Made by a program: the position numbers and the translations under genes. Of a stretch of 64,000 bases of DNA, positions 35,274 to 43,632 are shown one piece after another (positions within the stretch are counted from its first letter, which is position 1; every line of letters begins with the position of its first letter). The notes beneath the pieces were generated by a model. It saw nothing but the letters and a program-made list of their open reading frames with translations. It was not told the origin of the DNA and did no database searches. This stretch comes from Prevotella sp. (GTDB lineage: Bacteria; Bacteroidota; Bacteroidia; Bacteroidales; Bacteroidaceae), in NCBI GenBank assembly GCA_017475005.1, contig JAFVGI010000015.1, forward strand, positions 17,868 through 81,867, given 5' to 3'.

Positions 35274-36256
35274 TGAAGGAAATCCGTTGGGGAGTAATCG
35301 GTTGCGGTGAGGTAACCGAGAAGAAGAGCGGACCGGCCTTTAATGAAGTAGAGGGGTCAAGACTTGTGGCTGTAATGAGCCGCAATGCAGACAAGGCGTG
35401 CTCCTATGCTGAGCGTCACGGCATCTCTACCTGGTACACCGACCCGCAGGCCCTTGTTGACGACCCCAACGTTAATGCCGTTTATATAGCCACCCCACCC
35501 TCTTCGCATGCCACTTATGCCATTATGGCTATGCGAGCAGGAAAGCCCGCTTATGTAGAGAAGCCGCTGGCAGCCTCTTATGATGACTGTGCCCGCATCA
35601 ATCGTGTATCTGCAGAGACACATGTCCCTTGCTTCGTAGCCTACTATCGTCGCTATCTGCCCTACTTCCAGAAGGTACGCCAGTTGCTCGACGAAGGACG
35701 CATCGGCAAGGTGCTCAATGTGCAGATACGTTTTGCATGCCCTCCGCGTCAGGTGGATTATAACGCCCCCGACCAACGTCCTTGGCGCATACAGCCCGAT
35801 ATCGCAGGAGGCGGGTATTTCTACGACCTCGCGCCCCATCAGTTTGATATCCTGCAGCAGTTCTTTGGCGTAATAGTCTATGCACGAGGATATTCCTGCA
35901 ACAGAGGCGGACTCTATCAGGCAGAAGATACCGTCAGTGCCTGCTACCAATTCGAGAGCGGTCTGCCAGGAAGCGGTTCCTGGTGCTTCTCCGGTCACGA
36001 ATCAGGACGCGAAGACCGCATAGAACTCATCGGTTCCGAAGGCATCCTGTCATTCTCCGTCTTCGACTATACCCCAATAACGCTCCACACATCAAATGGT
36101 GTGGAAGAAATCGTTATCGAGAATCCGAAGTATGTGCAACAGCCTCTCATACAGGATGTCGTAGCAACCCTGCAAGGAAAGAGCGACTGCCAATGCACCT
36201 CACTTAGCGCTACGCCAACCAACTGGGTCTTGGACAAAATATTGAAGAAGTTTTGA
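35273..36256 (+). CDS. Gfo/Idh/MocA family oxidoreductase
   Basis: A 327-residue NAD(P)-dependent enzyme. The Rossmann fold begins WGVIGCGEVTEKKSGPAF; the conserved PAYVEKPLAASYDD contains the EKP motif; the C-terminal part has GGGYFYDLAPHQFDILQQFFG. It probably acts on a sugar or inositol derivative, but the substrate cannot be told. The GTG start at 35273 overlaps the OmpH stop by one base, and the end overlaps the next TTG start. Confidence 0.88.
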   Translation: MKEIRWGVIGCGEVTEKKSGPAFNEVEGSRLVAVMSRNADKACSYAERHGISTWYTDPQALVDDPNVNAVYIATPPSSHATYAIMAMRAGKPAYVEKPLAASYDDCARINRVSAETHVPCFVAYYRRYLPYFQKVRQLLDEGRIGKVLNVQIRFACPPRQVDYNAPDQRPWRIQPDIAGGGYFYDLAPHQFDILQQFFGVIVYARGYSCNRGGLYQAEDTVSACYQFESGLPGSGSWCFSGHESGREDRIELIGSEGILSFSVFDYTPITLHTSNGVEEIVIENPKYVQQPLIQDVVATLQGKSDCQCTSLSATPTNWVLDKILKKF

Positions 36257-37389
36257 GTAAATTGTTTTCTACTTTCCTCTTCTCTCTATTCGCAATATGT
36301 GCTTCTGCCCATATTGATTCTCTTGCAGTCGATACCCAGCAAGATACCATTATTCCCCCAGCACAGAAAGACTCTTCATACGTTGCTGTTAAGCCCAAGA
36401 AGCAAAACATCTTCAAGCGCATATATTATTTCTGCGACAAGATATTCTCCCCACCGCGCGACTCTACATACATCGAGATTCAGGATTACTATAACTGGTG
36501 TGCAGAGGTGCAGCTGACAAATCGCTTCGAGATGTACGAAATCGATAATGGCAACGATTTCTTCCTTCGCGTAGCTCCCAAGGTGCGCACTCGTATCGGA
36601 CCGTTCTTTGGATGGCGCTTTGCCTTCTTCGGATATAACATCGACATCAAGTCAATCTTCAATCATGATGACATCGACCTTGCCGGCTCTGTCTATTCCT
36701 CCGCCTTCGGTCTGGATCTCTTCTATCGTCGCGTAGGAGGAAACTACAACATCAAGCGCCTTATCATGAATGATGTCAACTATTCCGCAGATCTCCACGA
36801 CCTGCCCTTTGACGGCATCAATGTCGGAATGACGCGCATCAACTTCTATTATGTCACAAACTATAAGAAGTACAGCCATCAGGCAGCCTTCTCACAGACC
36901 AACCGTCAGCTAAAGTCGGCAGGCTCCCTGCTTCTCGGAGCCGCATACTCCCACAACCGCATAACAGTAGACTGGGAAAGGCTGACAGGCATCATCAACT
37001 CCACCTACGGCACAAACCTGCCCACAAATAACGTGACAGGTTCTCAGAAGAACAACGAGATAACCCTTACCGCAGGCTATGGCTACAACTGGGTCTTTGC
37101 CCGCAACTGGCTGGCAGCAGGCGAGCTGACAGGCGGAATCGGTGCACTCTTCCAGAAGGCCGACCATCAAAGGCCGGAATCATCCTCCGACATCTTTAAG
37201 TCCATCAACAACTTTGCCAACAGCTACCTCGCCTTCAATGCCAATGCCAGAGTTGCGGTATTATGGAACAACGGACCATGGTTTTGTGGAGCCCAAGGCG
37301 TCATGTTTTATTATCAGTCAGGAAACGGAAAAGTCGTAAACCGCAACATTTTGGGAACCACATACGTCTTTGTAGGATACAACTTCTAA
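36253..37389 (+). CDS. DUF4421 family outer-membrane barrel protein
   Basis: A 378-residue exported protein. The signal peptide is about 1-19 (LFSTFLFSLFAICASA), followed by a short linker and an extended beta-rich region with alternating hydrophobic strands ending in the aromatic VFVGYNF, typical of barrel proteins. The family matches DUF4421, common in Bacteroidales and of unknown function. The start is TTG in the overlap TTGA with the oxidoreductase stop. Confidence 0.8.
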   Translation: MSKLFSTFLFSLFAICASAHIDSLAVDTQQDTIIPPAQKDSSYVAVKPKKQNIFKRIYYFCDKIFSPPRDSTYIEIQDYYNWCAEVQLTNRFEMYEIDNGNDFFLRVAPKVRTRIGPFFGWRFAFFGYNIDIKSIFNHDDIDLAGSVYSSAFGLDLFYRRVGGNYNIKRLIMNDVNYSADLHDLPFDGINVGMTRINFYYVTNYKKYSHQAAFSQTNRQLKSAGSLLLGAAYSHNRITVDWERLTGIINSTYGTNLPTNNVTGSQKNNEITLTAGYGYNWVFARNWLAAGELTGGIGALFQKADHQRPESSSDIFKSINNFANSYLAFNANARVAVLWNNGPWFCGAQGVMFYYQSGNGKVVNRNILGTTYVFVGYNF

Positions 37390-37439
37390 GCCCTCCTATC
37401 CTGCTATAAAATCATTTTTTGAAAAAAATCCCCCAAATA

Positions 37440-37471
37440 TTTGGTAGTCTCAAAGATTTTAATTACCTTTG
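37440..37471 (+). promoter_or_regulatory. Promoter of tRNA-His
   Basis: TTTG (37440-37443), a 20-nt spacer and TACCTTTG (37464-37471), 18 nt upstream of the tRNA. Confidence 0.85.
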
Positions 37472-37489
37472 CACCCGCAAAACCAATAT

Positions 37490-37567
37490 GGTGCCCGTAG
37501 TTCAGTTGGTTAGAGCGTCAGATTGTGGTTCTGAATGTCGTCGGTTCGAGCCCGACCGGGCACCCCA
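37490..37567 (+). tRNA. tRNA-His(GTG)
   Basis: The acceptor GTGCCCG/CGGGCAC carries the extra G at -1 (37490) opposite C73, characteristic of tRNA-His. Anticodon loop TTGTGGT with GTG, T-loop TTCGAGC. CCA is encoded (37565-37567), unlike the other tRNAs here. Confidence 0.95.
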
Positions 37568-37573
37568 AAAAGA

Positions 37574-37650
37574 AGACATCGCCGAAAGGCAATGTCTTTT
37601 TTTGTGAGAGATCGCGAACATAGACATCGCCGAAAGGCAATGTCTTTTTT
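37574..37650 (+). terminator. Tandemly duplicated terminator after tRNA-His
   Basis: The same hairpin occurs twice, at 37574-37603 and 37622-37650: GACATCGCC, loop GAAA, GGCAATGTC, then six or seven T residues. The copies are nearly identical and separated by 18 nt. Confidence 0.9.
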
Positions 37651-37908
37651 GTGATTAATCGTCACCACTCACCTGTCCCTTGTCATCCATTAATCGCAGA
37701 ATTCACTAATTCACCAAAATCACCAATTCACCAAAAAAGGCTTGCGTGTCTCACGACAAACAAGCCCAATCTATAACCTTTAACCTAAAAAGTATTCGTT
37801 TTGGTTTTCGTTTTAGTACATTTTTTTTACAATATCTGCAAAAAAATCATGCCAAATTATGCCCATTTTTCACAAAAAGGTAAAAATGTGAATTGAAAAC
37901 GGCCTCTC

Positions 37909-38152
37909 TATAAGACTATAGTCTTATAAAGTAAAATGTGATTTTTGTGAATCGTGATTTGGGGATAGTGTGAGCAGAACAAAATATATGTTTGTTTGAA
38001 AAAATGAAGAAGAAAGAAAATAATAATATATATTATTACAAAAGAAAGAAGAACCTTCCCATTATATAAGGTGAGCTTCATACTCTCTAGGGGTAAACCA
38101 CCCCCGATTCACAATTCACAAAAATCACATTTTGGATTGGGAAGGTTCTTCT
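37909..38152. repeat. Nested and crossed inverted repeats, MITE-like
   Basis: TATAAGACTATAGTCTTATA at 37909-37928 is a perfect palindrome. An arm beginning AAAATGTGATTTTTGTGAAT at 37933 recurs inverted, ending at 38133, with few mismatches over about 35 bp. A second 15-bp inverted pair, AGAAGAACCTTCCCA at 38048-38062 and its complement at 38138-38152, is perfect. The two pairs are crossed rather than nested. There is no ORF between them. Confidence 0.75.
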
Positions 38153-38173
38153 ACTACAATTTTCTGATATTTG

Positions 38174-38221
38174 AAAAAAGTCGCATTTTTTGAGAAAATG
38201 ACATCACTTTTGCGACTTTTT
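38174..38221. terminator. Strong bidirectional terminator-like hairpin
   Basis: AAAAAGTCGCA (38175-38185) pairs perfectly with TGCGACTTTTT (38211-38221) across a 25-nt loop; T-runs lie on both sides. Confidence 0.75.
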
Positions 38222-38244
38222 CCTATTACCTCACAGAATGTCCT

Positions 38245-38252
38245 TATCTTTG
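38245..38252 (+). promoter_or_regulatory. Orphan -7 element before the truncated HU-like start
   Basis: TATCTTTG followed by CACTCGG fits TAnnTTTG. It points toward the truncated start at 38470 with a leader of about 210 nt. Confidence 0.45.
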
Positions 38253-38469
38253 CACTCGGAAATCAGAAATGATGACCTTCACGAAGGCTGAATTTTTTTT
38301 CTATTCGACGGAAATAAATTTCCAGCGAACAAGAAATAAAAAACAGAGTTTTTTAGGTCGATGACACACAAGGCGCCAAAAAGTCAAAAACCTGTCAAAA
38401 TTCCACCTCAGTTGAGTGAAAAACTTAAACACAAACACAAATTATTAACTTTAAAAAATTTCAAAAACT

Positions 38470-38514
38470 ATGGCACTTAAAGTAAAAGCTTCTGTTCTGT
38501 TGACTGTGCCATGA
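38470..38514 (+). pseudogene. Truncated gene start, probably an HU-like DNA-binding protein
   Basis: Fourteen codons, MALKVKASVLLTVP, then stop. The first seven residues resemble the Bacteroidales HU-family start MALKVKA as I recall it; the remainder does not continue the family. It overlaps, on the other strand, a truncated signal peptide. The join suggests a deletion that removed the rest of both genes. Confidence 0.45.
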
Positions 38515-38566
38515 GAGGCGCTGACACCATCATGGCAGAGATAATCATTGCAAAAATCTTTTTCAT
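38477..38566 (-). pseudogene. Truncated secreted-protein gene, signal peptide only
   Basis: From ATG 38566 the minus strand encodes a textbook signal peptide, MKKIFAMIISAMMVSAPLMA, then QSTEQK and LLL-stop. A 29-residue ORF ending just past the predicted cleavage site is best read as the remnant of a longer exported protein. It starts 7 nt after the rsmF stop, on the same strand. Confidence 0.5.
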
Positions 38567-38572
38567 AGTTTT

Positions 38573-39805
38573 TTATGGGTTCAAGTTACGGATTTTCCAT
38601 TCTTGCGGATATAGGTTATTGGCGCGGGTGCCGATGTTTTTGACAAAGCCAAGGGGAAGGTTCTGATATGTTACGATGACATATCCGCGTGGTGTCTCCT
38701 CTGGCAGGACGAGCGACTCGCGATGGAGGTATTTCAGGGCGTCTTCACGACTCAATTCCACACGTGGATACTTATCCTGCGGAGTAGCGATAGACAAGGC
38801 TTCTGAGTGAGAGAGTGAAGAATCTTTTCTTCCTTGAACTCTTTGAACTTTCTGAACTTTTTGCACCTCTTGACCTTCCTGACCCTTTGTCCCATCATGC
38901 ATTATGCGGAGTGCTTGCATATTCTGGCGCTTGATGGTGACGTCTGTTGACATCTTACGGAGGACAGCCATAAACAGTCCTTCTCCCCTATCAACACCAG
39001 GGATAAAACGTTTTGCAGGTAGTATCTGTTCTGCCTCGAAGTTGTCCTTTATCCACTCTATATTCTCTTCGTCCTCATGACGATTGAACGTACAAGTAGA
39101 ATAGATAAGTATGCCACCAGGACGCAGACAATCCCATATATCGCTGATGATAGAGCGCTGCAGCTGCTGACACTTCATAACATTCTGCACACTCCATTCC
39201 TTAATAGTAGCAGGGTCTTTACGGAACATCCCTTCTCCAGAACAAGGTACATCTGTAAGGATGAGGTCGAAGAGGAGGCCTGACTTCTTATAATCGCTCG
39301 GATAATTATTTGTAACAACGACATTGGGGTGTCCTTGCTTCTGCATATTCTCCATCAGGATATTGGCACGCTTGCGGTCGGGTTCGTTGGAGAACAGTTT
39401 CACATCCTCAGGAAGGGCTGCACGCAACAAGGTTGACTTACCGCCTGGAGCAGCACAAATGTCCAATACAGTTGAAAGTTGAAAGTTGAAAGTTGAAAGT
39501 TCCTTGCGGATAATCTTGTCAAGATACATCGACGATGCCTCCTGAACATAATATGCTCCGGCATGCAGCAGAGGGTCGAGGGTAAAGTTAGGACGCTCTG
39601 TGAGATAATAGCCATCCTTACAATGCGGGACAGGGTCACCAAAAGGCAAGTGGTAAGAGGCAAGAGATGAGAGGGGCTTGAAGGGGTTGAGCCTGACAGA
39701 AACAGGAGTAGGTTCATCGAAGGAATGAAGATACTTCTGCCACACCTCTTCGCCGAAGAGTTCACGGGTATAGGTTATGAAATCAGAAGTCAAAGTAGAA
39801 TTCAT
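38573..39805 (-). CDS. RsmF/NSUN-type RNA m5C methyltransferase with repeat insertions
   Basis: A 410-residue NOL1/NOP2/sun-type enzyme. SAM site LDICAAPGGKSTLL, then LFSNEPDRKRANILMENM, the motif DVPCSGEGMFRKDP with TC-type Cys, and IIYSTCTFNRHEDEENI containing the catalytic Cys. A C-terminal RNA-binding-like domain follows. It is likely a 16S rRNA cytosine-5 methylase of the RsmF/RsmB group. Three short repeat arrays lie in the coding sequence: 7-bp units at 39471-39501 (STFNFQLST insertion before the SAM motif) and 39645-39672, and 9-bp units at 38834-38887 (VQKVQKVQRVQ). The start overlaps porE by 23 nt. Confidence 0.88.
   Translation of the reverse strand: MNSTLTSDFITYTRELFGEEVWQKYLHSFDEPTPVSVRLNPFKPLSSLASYHLPFGDPVPHCKDGYYLTERPNFTLDPLLHAGAYYVQEASSMYLDKIIRKELSTFNFQLSTVLDICAAPGGKSTLLRAALPEDVKLFSNEPDRKRANILMENMQKQGHPNVVVTNNYPSDYKKSGLLFDLILTDVPCSGEGMFRKDPATIKEWSVQNVMKCQQLQRSIISDIWDCLRPGGILIYSTCTFNRHEDEENIEWIKDNFEAEQILPAKRFIPGVDRGEGLFMAVLRKMSTDVTIKRQNMQALRIMHDGTKGQEGQEVQKVQKVQRVQGRKDSSLSHSEALSIATPQDKYPRVELSREDALKYLHRESLVLPEETPRGYVIVTYQNLPLGFVKNIGTRANNLYPQEWKIRNLNP
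38834..38887. repeat. 9-bp tandem repeat within rsmF
   Basis: Six units of 9 bp (TTGAACTCT, TTGAACTTT, CTGAACTTT and variants) encode the three-residue repeat GQ-EGQ-EVQ-KVQ-KVQ-RVQ, a linker between the methyltransferase and C-terminal domains. Confidence 0.9.
39471..39501. repeat. Heptamer array within rsmF, before the SAM motif
   Basis: GTTGAAA occurs four times in a row plus GTT (31 bp), identical units. A change of one unit would shift the frame. Confidence 0.9.
39645..39672. repeat. Third repeat array within rsmF
   Basis: GGCAAGT, GGTAAGA, GGCAAGA and GATGAGA: four 7-bp units encoding part of PLSSLASYHLPF. Confidence 0.75.
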
Positions 39806-41918
39806 CTTCTTTGGTTGGTTCTTCCACTTGTGGTTTGCGTGGTTTTGGAATATTCTTCAGATTACCGTTTTCGTCGAACATATTATATGTAGTGCGGAGC
39901 ACCTTGAATTCCGTACGTCTGTTGAGGGCATTGGCGGTCTCTTGCTCATCGGGTTTGAGTCTGTTGATAAACGCCTCTGTCAGCACATCACCTTCCTGCA
40001 ACCAAGGATAATGGTCAGCAACCTTTTTGCGGATGCGTTTCGGATTCTCCTCACCATAGCCCACCGGCGTCAGGCGGTCGGCTGCTATACCTTTGGAGAT
40101 GAGATAGTTGACAACAGCTTCTGCACGTTGTTGGGAGAGTTTCTGGTTGAACTCATTAGAGCCTCTGAAATCGGTATGAGCAGACAACTCGATAGTGATA
40201 TTAGGGTTGTCGTTAAGCATTGTCACAAGGGAGTCAAGAGCATGTGCACTGGATGGCAGCAAGCGGGCCTTACCAAACTCATAGAAGATATTATCAATGA
40301 GTACAGGAACGGAGATATTTGCCAACGGGAAGAGCAGAGAGTATGTCTCAGACTCCTTCACATCAGCTGGGATGGTTATCTCCTCCTTATGATTCAGGAA
40401 ACCGTTACAAGTGCCGAGAATGATATAATCAGTACCAGGCTTTGCGACATATTCGAAAGAGCCGTCACTCTTTACGAGCGTATGCTGGTTGGTACCATCG
40501 CTGCCCACAATATATGCTTCGGCTTCTTGCAGCCCATAACCGTCTATCTCATATATCCAACCCTGGATAAGCTGCACCACCTCTGGATTCTCAAACCACC
40601 ATATATGGTCGTTTCCCCTGCCGTCATTACGTGAGGTGGAGAAATATCCGCGATTATAGACGCCCTCGAAGGTCATACCGAAATCGTCCGCCTGGCTATT
40701 GAGAGGATAACCCGGATGGATAATAGTGCTGTCCTTATATATAAAGATATCCAAACCACCCATTCCAGGATGTCCGTCAGAAGAGAAATAGAGGTCACCA
40801 TTAGGGCGGAATGTCGGGAACATCTCATTACCTGGAGTATTGATTGGTTCACCAAGATTCTCTACTCCCATCGCCATACCTCCCATGATGCGTGTGCGCC
40901 AAATGTCCAAGCCCCCTACTCCGCCTGGCATATCGGAGACGAAATATAGCCATTCGCTATCAGGAGAGATAGCCGGATGAGCAAAGGCAGACAATGTATC
41001 ACGAGTCAAATGAAATTCTTTTGCCTCACCCCACGAAGCATCAGCACGGTTGGATATCATTACCTTTGCATAACGGGGAGCAGCATCTTCAAAGGTGCAT
41101 CGTGTGAAATACATCTCCTTGCCGTCAGCCGAGATATAACAGGCACCTTCGTCATAGGCAGTATTCAAGCCAGAAGCAACAGGTTCGGGTTTGCTCCATT
41201 TTCCCTTGTCATCCTTCTCTGACACAAAGATATCTGCCGCCTTCATTCCCGTAACACCACTCAGCTCGTCACCCTGGGCATCGTTGCGGGTAGAAGAGAA
41301 ATAGAGTCTATCATTATCCTCGCCACCCAAGCAAGGGGAATAGTCATCACGACGGGAATTAAAGAAGTCCATTCGCTTTACGGAATATGCAGAGCCTTCC
41401 TGCTTCCACCCAGGGGCATTGGTAGCAGAGATGATGCCGTTATTTACCAATACAGCAGCCTGTTCCGGAGTATAGCGGGAATGTTTTTCGTTAAACGAAG
41501 AAGTATCGTTGTCCAACGAATCCTGCAACAACTGGAACTCCACCAATGCTGCCTTATAATCGCCATTTTTCAGCAATGCCCGCGCAAAATCCAGGCGGTC
41601 AACAGCAGAAATAGTTCCATAGCGTACAGCGTTGCGATAGCCACCCAACGCTTTTGTCGTATTATTGATATGGTTGAAGCATCGAGCCATCTTCAGGGCA
41701 CGTCTGCCTCGAAGCTCTTTCTCCTTTGCAGGCGTCTTGGAATATGCACGACGATAGTATTCACCAGCAACATAATATTCCCCTAAGTCAAGAGCCTTGT
41801 CGCCCTTACGCTCTATGCTTGCTTCATCACAGGATACTGCCAGCATCAGGAATGCCAGCAAGAAGAACAACGGGGAACGGAGTATCTGTATGCTATATCG
41901 AGAAAATGGTTTTCGCAT
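39783..41918 (-). CDS. PorE-like OmpA-family lipoprotein of the type IX secretion system
   Basis: A 711-residue protein. The signal ends in a lipobox (MLAVSCDEA). TPR-like helices lie at 35-130, then a PD40/WD40-type beta-propeller (repeats with DNDRLYFSSTRNDAQG, YFTRCTFEDAA, EWLYFVSDMPGGVGGLDIW and PTFRPNGDLYFSSDGHPGMGGLDIF), a carboxypeptidase-regulatory-like domain (about 470-555) and an OmpA domain (IELSAHTDFRGSNEFNQKLSQQRA) for peptidoglycan binding. This TPR-propeller-CRD-OmpA order is that of PorE of Porphyromonas. The start overlaps tatD by 26 nt. Confidence 0.85.
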   Translation of the reverse strand: MRKPFSRYSIQILRSPLFFLLAFLMLAVSCDEASIERKGDKALDLGEYYVAGEYYRRAYSKTPAKEKELRGRRALKMARCFNHINNTTKALGGYRNAVRYGTISAVDRLDFARALLKNGDYKAALVEFQLLQDSLDNDTSSFNEKHSRYTPEQAAVLVNNGIISATNAPGWKQEGSAYSVKRMDFFNSRRDDYSPCLGGEDNDRLYFSSTRNDAQGDELSGVTGMKAADIFVSEKDDKGKWSKPEPVASGLNTAYDEGACYISADGKEMYFTRCTFEDAAPRYAKVMISNRADASWGEAKEFHLTRDTLSAFAHPAISPDSEWLYFVSDMPGGVGGLDIWRTRIMGGMAMGVENLGEPINTPGNEMFPTFRPNGDLYFSSDGHPGMGGLDIFIYKDSTIIHPGYPLNSQADDFGMTFEGVYNRGYFSTSRNDGRGNDHIWWFENPEVVQLIQGWIYEIDGYGLQEAEAYIVGSDGTNQHTLVKSDGSFEYVAKPGTDYIILGTCNGFLNHKEEITIPADVKESETYSLLFPLANISVPVLIDNIFYEFGKARLLPSSAHALDSLVTMLNDNPNITIELSAHTDFRGSNEFNQKLSQQRAEAVVNYLISKGIAADRLTPVGYGEENPKRIRKKVADHYPWLQEGDVLTEAFINRLKPDEQETANALNRRTEFKVLRTTYNMFDENGNLKNIPKPRKPQVEEPTKEDEFYFDF

Positions 41919-42705
41919 TTTGGGTTGTTACGTCATCTATATTTTCTGCAGAGGTGGAATAGACTTCTGCGAGGGTGTTTATTATATAAGGAATAAATGA
42001 TGACTCATTACGCTTTCCACGAAAAGGTACTGGAGCCATATATGGCGCATCGGTCTCTAATACTATTCGTGACAGGGGGACTGCATTACGAAGGGTCTCA
42101 GGCAGTTTGCTCTTCTTAAAGGTCAGGACGCCACCGATTCCCAGCATCCAGTTGTCATATTCAAGGAAACGTCTTGCCTCCTGTTCGTTGCCCGTAAAGC
42201 AATGGAACACACCACGCAAGGTTGGTTCTGAGGCATATTTCTTCAAAATAGCAAGCAACTCATTCTGTGCTGTACGACAATGAATCATCAAGGGAAGGTC
42301 GTACTTTATTGCCCATTGCACCTGACGTTCGAAAGCCAGCAACTGCTCTTTTTCAAATTCGCGGCTCCAATAGAAATCCAGTCCTACTTCGCCTATCGCT
42401 ATCCAAGGGGTTTGATGGTCAAAGGTCGAAGGTCGAAGGTCAATGGCTTGAGGGCTGATGTATTTCTCCATCTCGTCGAGCACCTTTTCCCAGTCGTCCT
42501 TAACATCCTCAGGATGCAGACCTATCATAGGATAGCATTTGGCTGGAAATCTCTCACATACAGCCTGAACAGTCTTTATGGAGTCGAGATTTATTCCCGG
42601 TACGAACAACTTCTCGGCACCAGCCTCTGTTGCGCGTTCCACAACCTGGTCGAGGTCTTCAAGGAATTCTTCTCCGTCAAGATGTATGTGGGTATCAATG
42701 AACAT
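41893..42705 (-). CDS. tatD: TatD family DNase/hydrolase with repeat insertion
   Basis: A 270-residue TIM-barrel metal hydrolase: FIDTHIHLD at the N-terminus, GLHPEDVKDDW, IGEVGLDFYW, LPLMIHCRTAQNELL, GVFHCFTGNEQEA and ETDAPYMAPVPFRGKRN. It is the metal-dependent 3'-5' exonuclease/hydrolase family. A segment of about 13 residues (QAIDLRPSTFDHQ) between the helix after DDW and the IGEVGLD strand is encoded by a heptamer array and interrupts the usual family pattern. Confidence 0.9.
   Translation of the reverse strand: MFIDTHIHLDGEEFLEDLDQVVERATEAGAEKLFVPGINLDSIKTVQAVCERFPAKCYPMIGLHPEDVKDDWEKVLDEMEKYISPQAIDLRPSTFDHQTPWIAIGEVGLDFYWSREFEKEQLLAFERQVQWAIKYDLPLMIHCRTAQNELLAILKKYASEPTLRGVFHCFTGNEQEARRFLEYDNWMLGIGGVLTFKKSKLPETLRNAVPLSRIVLETDAPYMAPVPFRGKRNESSFIPYIINTLAEVYSTSAENIDDVTTQNAKTIFSI
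42417..42444. repeat. In-frame heptamer array in tatD
   Basis: GGTCAAA, GGTCGAA, GGTCGAA and GGTCAAT: four 7-bp units. Confidence 0.85.
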
Positions 42706-42708
42706 GGC

Positions 42709-43632
42709 CTACTTCTGTCGCATCATCATCTTAGAGGCATACCCCCTCAGACGTGCTTTGCGTTCTTCCGGCAAATTGATGCTTGCGAGTGTTTCGAGGG
42801 CTTCTGCATAATAAGCATCAATCTTTGCAGTTGCAAGTTTGTCAATGCCAAGAGTATTGTATATGCCTGTTATGGTTGATATCTTCTCTTCCGGAGTAGC
42901 ATAATCGGCATACAGCCAGTCATGATTTTCGGACAAACGCATAGCATTGATGAGCATATATGTCTTCTTGTTGCAGAGGATATCGCCACCAATCTTCTTG
43001 CCGAAGGTCTTCGGATCACCATAGACATCAAGATAGTCGTCCTGCAGTTGGAATGCGAGTCCTAAGGAGATGCCGAAATTATATATCTTTTCCACATCCT
43101 CTTTCGGAGCGCCAGCCTCCAGAGCACCAATCTTCATGGCACAAGCTATGAGGACTGCTGTCTTAAGGCGTATCATTTCGATATACTCTTCTTCGGCTAC
43201 ATCGTCACGCGTCTCGAAATCAACATCATACTGTTGTCCGTGGTTTATCTGTATCGTAGTATCGATAAATGTTGTCAGCACCTCAGGATTGGTACCCATC
43301 ATCTTCATTGACAAACACAGCATATTGTCACCTGAAAGGATTGCAGTATTCACATTCCACTTCACATGAACCGTAGGTCTGCCACGACGCATCTCGGCAT
43401 TATCCATCACATCATCGTGAAGAAGGGTGCAGTTATGATACATCTCCAATGCTGCTGCCTGTGGAAGAATGTCGTCACCAGAGTCTTTCCACAACTCATA
43501 AGCCAACATCATAAGAGCTGGACGCAGGCGTTTACCACCCATAGACATCGTATAACGGATGGGAGCATACAGCCCATCTGGTTCGATGTTCAGAGGTAAG
43601 CTATCGATATATTTATTTATTCTCTCTTCCAT
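42709..43632 (-). CDS. Polyprenyl (farnesyl/geranylgeranyl-type) diphosphate synthase
   Basis: A 307-residue all-helical prenyl transferase. First Asp-rich motif LLHDDVMDNA (D73, D74, D77) with GRPTVH, second QLQDDYLDVYG (D198, D199, D202), and GGKRLRPAL. It condenses IPP with allylic diphosphates; two bulky residues before the first motif (EMYHNCTLL) suggest a short product such as FPP/GGPP, but chain length cannot be decided. Its start shares one base with the porQ stop. Confidence 0.92.
   Translation of the reverse strand: MEERINKYIDSLPLNIEPDGLYAPIRYTMSMGGKRLRPALMMLAYELWKDSGDDILPQAAALEMYHNCTLLHDDVMDNAEMRRGRPTVHVKWNVNTAILSGDNMLCLSMKMMGTNPEVLTTFIDTTIQINHGQQYDVDFETRDDVAEEEYIEMIRLKTAVLIACAMKIGALEAGAPKEDVEKIYNFGISLGLAFQLQDDYLDVYGDPKTFGKKIGGDILCNKKTYMLINAMRLSENHDWLYADYATPEEKISTITGIYNTLGIDKLATAKIDAYYAEALETLASINLPEERKARLRGYASKMMMRQK

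Larger units (their letters stand above)
37651..38469. other. Gene-poor region between tRNA-His and the truncated gene starts
   Basis: No supported ORF. It contains degenerate AATTCAC repeats (37690-37735), TAACC and TTCGTT repeats (37780-37815), a 20-bp palindrome (37909-37928), two long inverted repeats (37933-38152), a terminator-like hairpin (38174-38221) and an isolated promoter element (38245-38252). Confidence 0.75.

Noticed and set aside
37490-37650. tRNA-His with duplicated terminator as an integration site of a genomic island
   Set aside because: There is no integrase, no repeated 3' tRNA fragment and no foreign gene content downstream within the gene-poor block.
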